DNA of 26,489 nucleotides from JACDAF01 sp036276035 (GTDB lineage Bacteria > Chloroflexota > Limnocylindria > P2-11E). Position 1 is the first letter of the stretch. Each line of letters begins with the position of its first letter. This document shows, piece after piece, positions 15,731-20,588 of this stretch. The stretch covers positions 1-26,489 of the forward strand of contig DASUCM010000012.1 in the NCBI GenBank assembly GCA_036276035.1. Reading direction: 5' to 3'. A model generated the notes under the pieces. It ran no database searches, was not told the DNA's origin, and saw only the letters and a program-made list of their open reading frames with translations. The position numbers and the translations under genes were made by a program.

Positions 15731-16851
15731 CAGCGCACGCGCGCGAGAGCGTGATCCGCGACGTTGAACGGTTGTGCCCGCCCGTCCGCCCCGATCGCCG
15801 CGATGTCCTCGATGCGCACGCCGAACCGCCCGGGCAGGTAGATCCCCGGCTCGATCGAGAACGCCATCCCGCGCTCGAGCCGCTCGTCGTTGCTCGACAC
15901 GAGATATGGGTGCTCGTGGCCGTCGAGCCCGATGCCGTGTCCGAGCCGGTGGATGAAGCGCTCGCCATACCCGCCCTCGCTGATCACGGCGCGAGCGGCG
16001 GCATCGACGTCGCGCGCGGCCGCTCCCTCGCGCGCCGCCTCGTAGCCGGCCTCCTGCGCGCGCCGCACGAGGTCGTGCACACGGACGAGCTCAGCGTCCG
16101 GCTCGCCGACGACGACGGTGCGCGTGATGTCGGAGCAGTACCAGCCCCGCGTGCCGCCGAAGTCGAGGACGACCGCATCGCCCTTCCCGATCGTGCGCGT
16201 CCCGGTGTGGTGATGCGGCGAGGCGCCGTTCGCGCCCGAGGCGACGATCGTGAACGTCACCTCCTCGTGCCCTTCCTCGCGGAGGATCCGCGCGATGTCC
16301 GCGCCGACCTCATCCTCGCGGCGCCCCGCGAACTCGAGGTCGCGCACACGGGCGTACGCGCGGTCCGCGGATGCCCCGACCTCGCGGAGGGCGGCGAGCT
16401 CATCCGGATCCTTTCGCGCGCGGAGCCCGCGGGTGATCTCGGACGCCGGCCGGAACCGCTGTCCGGGAAGGAGCTCCTGCAGCCGAAGCAGGAATGCCGC
16501 CCAGAGCTGGTCGCCGATCACGACCACACGCGCTTCCGGCGTCCGCGCGGGTCCGATGAGCCCCGCGACGAGCGCGTGGGGATCGTCGGTCTCCTGCCAC
16601 TCCCGGAGCGGGAGCCCGGGCGCCGCCACGCGCGCCCGCGGCGCTTCGAGGCCCGGGACGACGAGCGTGGACCCGCCGTCCGCCGTGAGCACGAGCGCGG
16701 TGAGCCGCTCGCTCGTGCCGATGCGGTATCCCGCGAGATACGCGAGGTCGGACCCGGGTCCGACGACGAGCGCTCCGATGCCGCGCTCCCCGAACGCCGC
16801 GATCGCGCGCTCGCGCCTGCGCTGGTACCGCGTCTCCGACGTGCCGGGCAT
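15730..16851 (-). CDS. M24-family metallopeptidase (Xaa-Pro aminopeptidase/prolidase type)
   Basis: M24 'pita-bread' peptidases cleave N-terminal residues or Xaa-Pro bonds using two metal ions in the cytoplasm. The 373-residue protein has an N-terminal creatinase-like domain (about 1-150) and a catalytic domain holding all five metal ligands: Asp230 and Asp241 (LDFGG...CSDITRT), His305 (HRLGHGIGLDGHE), Glu334 (FSIEPGIYLP) and Glu348 (VRIEDI). Substrate preference cannot be told. I chose the ATG at 16849-16851, which has a TACGAT box nine bases upstream and gives a normal N-terminus. The ATG at 16875 would overlap the divergent sortase gene's start codon, and the longer frame to 17031 is a shadow. 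Two small membrane-protein genes follow by overlap. Confidence 0.9.
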   Translation of the reverse strand: MPGTSETRYQRRRERAIAAFGERGIGALVVGPGSDLAYLAGYRIGTSERLTALVLTADGGSTLVVPGLEAPRARVAAPGLPLREWQETDDPHALVAGLIGPARTPEARVVVIGDQLWAAFLLRLQELLPGQRFRPASEITRGLRARKDPDELAALREVGASADRAYARVRDLEFAGRREDEVGADIARILREEGHEEVTFTIVASGANGASPHHHTGTRTIGKGDAVVLDFGGTRGWYCSDITRTVVVGEPDAELVRVHDLVRRAQEAGYEAAREGAAARDVDAAARAVISEGGYGERFIHRLGHGIGLDGHEHPYLVSSNDERLERGMAFSIEPGIYLPGRFGVRIEDIAAIGADGRAQPFNVADHALARVR

Positions 16852-16860
16852 CCCGCCTGC

Positions 16861-16866
16861 ATCGTA
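16861..16866 (-). promoter_or_regulatory. Candidate -10 box of the M24 peptidase gene, overlapping the sortase upstream region
   Basis: TACGAT on the minus strand lies nine bases before the chosen ATG. On the plus strand the same bases contain CATCGT, eight bases before the sortase ATG at 16874, so one short stretch may serve as a two-way, nearly leaderless promoter. No -35 box is clear. Confidence 0.35.
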
Positions 16867-16873
16867 GGACGCC

Positions 16874-17461
16874 ATGCGTCTGCGGCTGACGACGGTGCTC
16901 GCGCTCGCCCTCATCGCCATCGGGGTGTGGGTGATGGTCGGCGGCGGGCCGCTCGTGGCGGTCCAGCCGACAGCGCCGCCGACCCCCTCGGGCTTCGCGA
17001 CGTCGCGGCCGCCGACGACGGAGGTCGCCACCGCGACACCCGGCCCGCGCGCGATCCCGGACGGCTACCGCGTGCAGGTCCCGCGTCTGCGCATCGACCT
17101 GCCGATCAAGGAGGGCGATCTCGCGCGCGACATCGACGACCAGCAGACGCCGGAGCACGCGGCCTTCCACCTTCCGCGGACGGCGATCCCCGGAGAGGGG
17201 AGCAACTCGTACATCTACGCGCACGCGCGCACCGGCATGTTCCTCTCGCTCTGGGACGCGAAGGAGGGCGACGAGGTGATCATCGTCGCGCCCGGCGGGA
17301 AGACGCTGGTCTACGTCGTGCGCGAGGTCCACACCCGCGTCCCGTACAACGAGACGTCGTGGGTGCTCCCGACGCCGACGGAGCGGCTCACGCTGCAGAC
17401 CTCGACGGGGCCGAACCCGCAGGACCCGCGCTTCGTCGTCGTCGCGCTGCCGAAGACCTGA
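16874..17461 (+). CDS. Sortase-fold protein with Ser in place of the catalytic Cys
   Basis: The 195-residue protein has an N-terminal membrane anchor (about 4-24), a Pro/Thr-rich linker (30-62) and a sortase-like domain. That domain shows VQVPRLRIDLPI, HLPRTAIPGEGSNSYIYAHART with the expected catalytic His117, a strand LVYVVREVHTRV, and the terminal LTLQT-S-TGP...DPRFVVVA with the active-site Arg at Arg186. Sortases use a Cys after LTLxT to cleave sorting signals and join proteins to the cell wall. Here the residue is Ser177 (TCG, 17402-17404) and the whole protein contains no Cys. It may be inactive, use Ser, or act only in binding. The ATG start is divergent from the M24 gene with 22 bases between. 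Confidence 0.75.
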   Translation: MRLRLTTVLALALIAIGVWVMVGGGPLVAVQPTAPPTPSGFATSRPPTTEVATATPGPRAIPDGYRVQVPRLRIDLPIKEGDLARDIDDQQTPEHAAFHLPRTAIPGEGSNSYIYAHARTGMFLSLWDAKEGDEVIIVAPGGKTLVYVVREVHTRVPYNETSWVLPTPTERLTLQTSTGPNPQDPRFVVVALPKT

Positions 17462-17471
17462 TGTACATGTA

Positions 17472-17618
17472 ACGGTCCCGTATCGCGGGAAAGAGCGGCA
17501 GGGAAGCAAGCCCTTCCCGTGCTCGGCGTGTCCGTCCGCTGCCGTCCGTGTCGGCCAGGCAGACACGCGCTGGAACCGGCCTTGCCCCACCGCTCCCGCA
17601 AGGCTTTCGGGGGGGTGG
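17472..17618 (+). promoter_or_regulatory. Highly structured 5' leader of the RlpA-like gene
   Basis: Between the sortase stop and the next start there are four inverted repeats: TCCCG/CGGGA (17476-17480 with 17486-17490), GGGAAG/CTTCCC (17501-17506 with 17513-17518), GCGTGTC/GACACGC (17526-17532 with 17562-17568) and GCCTTGC/GCAAGGC (17579-17585 with 17598-17604). CCACC in the last loop (17587-17591) can pair with GGTGG beside the ribosome-binding G-tract (17614-17618), which would mask it. An ATGTACAT palindrome sits at 17461-17468. This looks like a cis-regulatory RNA; no known riboswitch class is recognised. Confidence 0.5.
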
Positions 17619-17623
17619 CACCA

Positions 17624-18175
17624 ATGTCGCGTGTGTCTGCGGCACTCGCCGCGATGGGCGTCCTCGTCTTCTCGCTCGCGCTCACGATCCCGGTGCGGTC
17701 AGATGCGCGCAGCCGGGTCGATCCGGGGTCGACGTCGACCGGGTTCGTCGACGGGACCTCCGCGCTGCATATCCCGCTGCAGGTCGCGATGCTGCCGGCC
17801 TCGCCGACCGCGCCAAAGGCGGCGCCGGTCGCCGTGCTGGGGACGGTCCAGGCACCAGCAGCCGTTGTGGCGATCCCGGCACCCGCGGCCGCAGCACCGG
17901 CGGGCGGCACCGTGATCGCGTCCTGGTACGGCCCGGGCTTCTATGGCAACCGCACCGCGTGCGGGCAGCTGTACACACCGGAGATCGTCGGCGTCGCGCA
18001 CCGGACGCTGCCGTGCGGGACGATGCTCGAGCTCGAGTTCCGCGGCCGCGTCGTGACGGTGCCGGTGATCGACCGCGGTCCGTTCATCGCCGGGCGGACG
18101 CTCGACCTCTCCAACGCGACCCGCGCGGCTCTCGCGTGCACCGACCTCTGTCCGGTCCGGATGCAGATCCGCTAG
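17624..18175 (+). CDS. Secreted RlpA-like double-psi beta-barrel protein
   Basis: The 183-residue protein has a signal peptide or anchor (about 5-24), a low-complexity Ala/Pro linker (60-95) and a C-terminal double-psi beta-barrel (about 96-183). The barrel motifs are ASWYGPGFYGNRTACG, VAHRTLPCGT, the DRGPF signature at 150-154 and RTLDLSNATRAAL. This fold occurs in RlpA-type lytic transglycosylases and in expansin-like and Rpf-associated domains that act on peptidoglycan outside the cell. Four Cys (113, 131, 172 and 176) could form two disulfides. The start is ATG 17624, with a run of seven Gs eight bases upstream; the frame to 17519 lies in the leader. Neighbours (sortase-like, M23 peptidase nearby) support a wall role. 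Confidence 0.82.
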   Translation: MSRVSAALAAMGVLVFSLALTIPVRSDARSRVDPGSTSTGFVDGTSALHIPLQVAMLPASPTAPKAAPVAVLGTVQAPAAVVAIPAPAAAAPAGGTVIASWYGPGFYGNRTACGQLYTPEIVGVAHRTLPCGTMLELEFRGRVVTVPVIDRGPFIAGRTLDLSNATRAALACTDLCPVRMQIR

Positions 18176-18220
18176 GCGACTGTCCGGAGATTGCCCGTCC
18201 GGTCAGCAGGCGGCCGAGCG

Positions 18221-18237
18221 TCGGTACGGAACTTGCA
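18221..18237 (+). promoter_or_regulatory. Possible sigma-54 type -24/-12 element before the KGG-repeat gene
   Basis: The sequence has GG and GC exactly ten bases apart and matches the consensus YTGGCACGrNNNTTGCW at all but two positions. Transcription would start near 18248, 55 bases before the ATG. No sigma-54 gene or activator is visible in the window, so this may be chance. Confidence 0.25.
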
Positions 18238-18302
18238 CGCCGGGCGAGCAAGAGATTCCCTGCAGAGAGCGCTGCGCAGCGACTCGAGATCGGGAGAGTG
18301 CC

Positions 18303-18641
18303 ATGACACGGAGCAAAGGCGCGATGACGGTCGCTGAGGCGGGACGGCGCGGTGGCGCCACGACGGCCCAGCGGCACGGCCCGGAGTTCTACGAGCAGAT
18401 CGGCAAGAAGGGCGGTCGCACGACCGCGCAGCGTCACGGGTCGGACTTCTACGAGCAGATCGGCAAGCAGGGCGGGCAGAAGGTGAAAGAGCTGTACGGC
18501 CCGCGCTTCTACGGCAAGATCGGGAAGATCGGCGGCGACGCCGTCTCCGAGAAGTACGGACACGAGCACTTCGAGGAGATCGGGAAGAAGGGCGGCCAGA
18601 AGGTCGCCGAGCTCATCGCGCGCGGCCGTCAAGCGAGTTGA
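18303..18641 (+). CDS. KGG-repeat general stress protein
   Basis: The 112-residue hydrophilic protein is built from four perfectly spaced 20-residue repeats (21-100), each of the form (A/S)-x-(R/L/K)-(H/Y)-G-x-x-(F/H)-(Y/F)-x-x-I-G-K-x-GG. A half repeat (AEAGRRGGATT) comes first. This is the KGG motif found in GsiB/Con-10-like stress proteins, which resemble plant LEA proteins and are thought to protect against desiccation or osmotic stress in the cytoplasm. It has no Cys and no membrane segment and is probably largely disordered. The ATG at 18303 has GGGAG seven bases upstream. It appears monocistronic: its own upstream region of 127 bases and a strong terminator after it. Confidence 0.88.
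   Translation: MTRSKGAMTVAEAGRRGGATTAQRHGPEFYEQIGKKGGRTTAQRHGSDFYEQIGKQGGQKVKELYGPRFYGKIGKIGGDAVSEKYGHEHFEEIGKKGGQKVAELIARGRQAS
18363..18602 (+). repeat. Four 60-base tandem coding repeats (KGG units)
   Basis: The period is exactly 60 bases. The first two units share an identical 21-base stretch (18387-18407 and 18447-18467), while units three and four have drifted. This suggests a recent duplication of unit one or two within an older repeat. Confidence 0.85.
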
Positions 18642-18668
18642 CGACCCACCTCTCGAGCGACGAGAGCG

Positions 18669-18704
18669 GGCGGGCGACCGGGGCCGGTCTGCCCGCCGTC
18701 GTTT
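18669..18704 (+). terminator. Terminator after the KGG-repeat gene
   Basis: A 7-bp GGCGGGC/GCCCGCC stem (18669-18675 with 18691-18697) encloses ACCGG/CCGGT and is followed by GTCGTTT. The T-run is short, as is common in very GC-rich genomes. Confidence 0.6.
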
Positions 18705-18742
18705 CAGTCAGGTTCCACAGCGGCGCGCGCACGCCATTTCCA

Positions 18743-18770
18743 TTGACACCGCGCAGGCCCGACCTAGATT
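18743..18770 (+). promoter_or_regulatory. Sigma-A-type promoter of the unknown 100-residue protein gene
   Basis: A perfect TTGACA (18743-18748), a 16-base spacer and TAGATT (18765-18770). Transcription would start at about 18777, right at the first leader hairpin. Confidence 0.65.
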
Positions 18771-18777
18771 CCACCCT

Positions 18778-18833
18778 TGTACGCAGGGAGATCCACCAGG
18801 TCTCCCGTTGTACCGTCGAGCGGACACCGCTCG
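18778..18833 (+). promoter_or_regulatory. Tandem-hairpin 5' leader
   Basis: Hairpin one pairs 18786-18793 with 18799-18806 (8 bp including one G-T pair, loop CACCA). It is framed by GTAC copies (18779-18782 and 18810-18813) that can pair as well. Hairpin two is CGAGCGG/CCGCTCG (18817-18823 with 18827-18833, loop ACA). The ribosome-binding AAGGG lies 13 bases further on. Both hairpins are near-perfect and lie at the predicted 5' end of the mRNA, so they may protect or regulate it. Confidence 0.55.
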
Positions 18834-18856
18834 GTCGCTCGAGGGAAGGGAAAGCG

Positions 18857-19159
18857 TTGGACGAGATGCTCGCGAGCCGCCCGCTCGTCGCCGTCGAGTG
18901 GGAGGACATCACGGCGTACTCCCGCACCGCGATCCCGGAGGACTTCGAGAGCTACCGGCTGCGCAAGCTGACCTGCGGGATCCTCTGGAAGGAGACCGAG
19001 GACTACGTCGTCGTCGTCGGCGACTACGACCTCACGAACGCCGGCAAGGACTACCGCCACAACGACTTCCACATCATCCCGAGAGGGGTCATCCGCCAGC
19101 TCACCGTGCTCACCGAGCGCGAGGACTCCCTCGTCTCCCTGGACGTCGCCACCGGCTAG
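18857..19159 (+). CDS. Conserved-looking 100-residue cytoplasmic protein, unknown function
   Basis: The protein has no signal or membrane segment and is acidic, with alternating short strands such as LVAVEWEDITAYSRT, LTCGILWKETEDYVVVVGDYDL and DFHIIPRGVIRQLTVL, suggesting a small all-beta or alpha/beta domain. I do not recognise the family. I chose TTG at 18857 because AAGGG lies six bases upstream; the ATG at 18866 is an alternative three codons in. The open frame back to 18638 crosses the terminator, promoter and hairpins and is not coding. It has its own promoter. It sits between a stress protein and a zinc-ribbon protein, but nothing ties their functions. Confidence 0.7.
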   Translation: MDEMLASRPLVAVEWEDITAYSRTAIPEDFESYRLRKLTCGILWKETEDYVVVVGDYDLTNAGKDYRHNDFHIIPRGVIRQLTVLTEREDSLVSLDVATG

Positions 19160-19198
19160 CGCCGGCCCGCCGCGCGGAGCGTCCGAGCCGCCTTCCCG

Positions 19199-19252
19199 TC
19201 CGTATCTGGTGATACGGAACATCCGGCCGCCTAAGAAGGTAGTAAGAGGCGG
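19199..19252 (+). promoter_or_regulatory. Tandem hairpins before the zinc-ribbon gene
   Basis: Hairpin one is TCCGTAT/ATACGGA (19199-19205 with 19212-19218, loop CTGGTG). Hairpin two is CCGCCT/AGGCGG (19227-19232 with 19247-19252, 14-base loop). Each is followed by AAC. The position after the previous stop and 53 bases before the next ATG fits either a weak terminator or a leader. No promoter is clear between them and the previous gene. Confidence 0.45.
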
Positions 19253-19304
19253 AACAGGGTGGCCCCCTCCGTCGTTCGGATGGGTGGAACTGGAGGCGCA
19301 GACC

Positions 19305-19559
19305 ATGCCACTTCGCGCTGAGCTCTACTGCTACTTCTGCGGCCACGGCTGTGGGGACGTCCTCGTCCCGACCCGCGCCCGCAAGCCGACGCCCGAGCAG
19401 CTGCGCGTCGCATATGCGGCCGTGGCCGAGCCGATCGCGCCCGTCTGGGACGACGCCGGCCAGCCGACGTGCCCGCGCTGCGGCGGCCAGCTCTTCCTCG
19501 AGAAGTACGGCCACGAGGTCGTGCGCGCGCGCGAGCGCTCCCTCCGCCGGGCGAGCTAA
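19305..19559 (+). CDS. Small zinc-ribbon protein
   Basis: The 84-residue protein has two CxxC knuckles, Cys9/Cys12 (CYFC) and Cys56/Cys59 (CPRC-GG), 44 residues apart, which together should bind one zinc ion. Cys16 is an extra. Between them is a helix-prone stretch (PTPEQLRVAYAAVAEPIAPV). Such small zinc ribbons bind nucleic acids or other proteins, and nothing here decides which. The ATG at 19305 has GGAGG eight bases upstream. The open frame back to 19209 runs through the leader hairpins and is rejected. Confidence 0.7.
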   Translation: MPLRAELYCYFCGHGCGDVLVPTRARKPTPEQLRVAYAAVAEPIAPVWDDAGQPTCPRCGGQLFLEKYGHEVVRARERSLRRAS

Positions 19560-19566
19560 GGCTGCC

Positions 19567-19583
19567 GCGCCCGTCGCGGGCGC
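19567..19583 (+). terminator. Hairpin after the zinc-ribbon gene
   Basis: A 6-bp GCGCCC/GGGCGC inverted repeat with a five-base loop starts eight bases after the stop codon. There is no T-tract, so termination is only suggested. Confidence 0.35.
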
Positions 19584-19606
19584 AAGCGCCGGCCGTTCGG
19601 TAGGGC

Positions 19607-20122
19607 GTGGATCCCGGCAGCGCCGTGCGCGTCGCTCTCGGTCTCATCGCCGGCTGGCTCATGGCGCGCGCGTCGCTGCCCGCGCGTCCGCTCCCGCTCA
19701 CCGAGCGTCAGCTCCACGTCATGCGCGAGGTCGCGCGCGGCTACACGACGAAAGAGATCGCGATCCGCGAGGGCGTGCGTCCCTCGACGATCCGCACGCA
19801 CGTGAGACGCTCGTGTCGCGCGCTCGGCGCGCCGAACCGCACCGCCGCCGTCGCGCGGATCGCTCAGGCCGGCGCGGTGCCCTCGAGGCCCAGGCGATCC
19901 GCGGCCCCCGTCAGCGCGACGACGGTCTCGCGCACGAGGTCGTCGAACTCGACGCCGAGATCGGCCGCGCCGGCGAGCAGGGCATCGCGATGGACCGGCC
20001 GCGCGAACGCCTTGTCCTTCATCTTCTTCCGCACGGACGCCGGCTCGACCTCCGCGACGCGCTTCGTCGGACGCACCAGCGCGACCGCGATGACGAAGCC
20101 GGACAGCTCGTCGACCGCGTAG
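19607..20122 (+). CDS. LuxR-type HTH protein with hydrophobic N-terminus and long antisense-overlapping tail
   Basis: Residues 30-88 are a clear LuxR/FixJ-type helix-turn-helix: LTERQLHVMREVARGYTTKEIA, then VRPSTIRTHVRRSCRALGAPNRTAAVARI. This is a DNA-binding transcription factor domain. Residues 7-23 (VRVALGLIAGWLMARAS) are hydrophobic and could be a membrane helix. After the HTH there is no stop for another 82 codons, and this tail (Ser/Arg/Ala-rich) is read opposite the HD-domain gene. The tail is probably a by-product of antisense codon bias rather than a domain. The GTG start at 19607 is uncertain; the ATG at 19661 would remove the hydrophobic stretch. No receiver domain is present. Confidence 0.6.
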   Translation: MDPGSAVRVALGLIAGWLMARASLPARPLPLTERQLHVMREVARGYTTKEIAIREGVRPSTIRTHVRRSCRALGAPNRTAAVARIAQAGAVPSRPRRSAAPVSATTVSRTRSSNSTPRSAAPASRASRWTGRANALSFIFFRTDAGSTSATRFVGRTSATAMTKPDSSSTA

Positions 20123-20427
20123 AGCGCCTTCTCGAGCGGCGTCGTGCGCGGGATGCCGAGGTGGTCGCCGTGCGTCTGGATCGCGTGGACGAGATCGGGC
20201 TCGAGCCCCGCCTGCTCGAGGATCCGGCGGCCGTTCTGCGGGTGCCCCTCCGGATCGCGCTCGTAGTCGAAGTCGTGCAGGAGGCCCACGACGCCCCAGG
20301 TGTCGGGATCGCCGCCGTACCGCGGCGCGAGATGGCGCATGACGGCCTCGACCGCGAGCGCGTGCTTGCGCAGGTGCTCGGTCTTGGTGTGCTCGCACAG
20401 GAGCGCCCACGCCGCGCCGCGGTCCAT
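19864..20427 (-). CDS. HD-domain phosphohydrolase-like protein
   Basis: HD proteins are metal-dependent phosphohydrolases, often acting on nucleotides. The 187-residue protein shows His22 (LRKHALAVEAVMRH), the His51-Asp52 pair in LLHDFDYERDPEGHP, His81 and His86 (HAIQTHGDH), and Asp106 in YAVDELSGF, which matches the H...HD...D pattern. The later part (LVRPTKRVAEVEPASVRKKMKDKAFARPV) is typical of a widespread 'HD domain hydrolase' family of unknown substrate. The start is ATG 20427. A TAGCAT box lies seven bases upstream and there is no ribosome-binding site, so the message may be leaderless. Its 3' part is opposite the tail of the HTH ORF. Confidence 0.88.
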   Translation of the reverse strand: MDRGAAWALLCEHTKTEHLRKHALAVEAVMRHLAPRYGGDPDTWGVVGLLHDFDYERDPEGHPQNGRRILEQAGLEPDLVHAIQTHGDHLGIPRTTPLEKALYAVDELSGFVIAVALVRPTKRVAEVEPASVRKKMKDKAFARPVHRDALLAGAADLGVEFDDLVRETVVALTGAADRLGLEGTAPA

Positions 20428-20434
20428 GCGCGCG

Positions 20435-20455
20435 ATGCTAGCCGCGAAGCGGCTA
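20435..20455 (-). promoter_or_regulatory. Leaderless -10 box and overlapping palindrome before the HD gene
   Basis: TAGCAT (20435-20440, minus strand) ends seven bases before the ATG. It overlaps a perfect TAGCCGC/GCGGCTA inverted repeat (20439-20445 with 20449-20455). This may be an operator. Confidence 0.4.
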
Positions 20456-20471
20456 CGGGCTCGGACTCGGC

Positions 20472-20477
20472 TAGCCT
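20472..20477 (+). promoter_or_regulatory. Candidate -10 box of the tiny membrane peptide gene
   Basis: TAGCCT, inside the palindrome GGCTAGCC (20469-20476), is six bases before the GTG at 20484. It mirrors the divergent HD promoter and fits the same leaderless spacing. Confidence 0.35.
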
Positions 20478-20483
20478 GCGGTG

Positions 20484-20588
20484 GTGACCGGCTGCGGCTG
20501 CGCGACCGTCGTCGCGCTCATCGTCGGCTTCCTCGTCCTGCTCGTCCGCGGCAGCTTCGACAGCGGCGATCCGGTCGAGGCGCCCTAG
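20484..20588 (+). CDS. Tiny single-helix membrane peptide
   Basis: A 34-residue frame from the GTG at 20484 (another GTG directly precedes it) begins VTGCGCATVVALIVGFLVLLV and ends with an acidic tail RGSFDSGDPVEAP. The pattern of two Cys near the N-terminus, one hydrophobic helix and a charged C-terminus is that of a small membrane protein, but similar frames can arise by chance. A TAGCCT box lies six bases upstream. Its TAG stop interlocks with the convergent amidase TAG in the palindrome CTAG (20585-20588). Confidence 0.4.
   Translation: MTGCGCATVVALIVGFLVLLVRGSFDSGDPVEAP

Noticed and set aside
16852..17031. N-terminal extension of the M24 peptidase frame
   Set aside because: It lies antisense to the sortase signal region and linker and has no M24 similarity; the ATG at 16851 gives a normal-length protein.
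17472..17618. A c-di-AMP (ydaO-type) or cobalamin riboswitch before the RlpA-like gene
   Set aside because: The context fits c-di-AMP control, but I cannot find the conserved sequence blocks of either class; left as an unclassified structured leader.
18638..18856. Upstream extension of the 100-residue protein (open frame from 18638)
   Set aside because: It would cross the KGG terminator, a consensus-like promoter and two hairpins; composition changes and a good ribosome-binding site precede TTG 18857.
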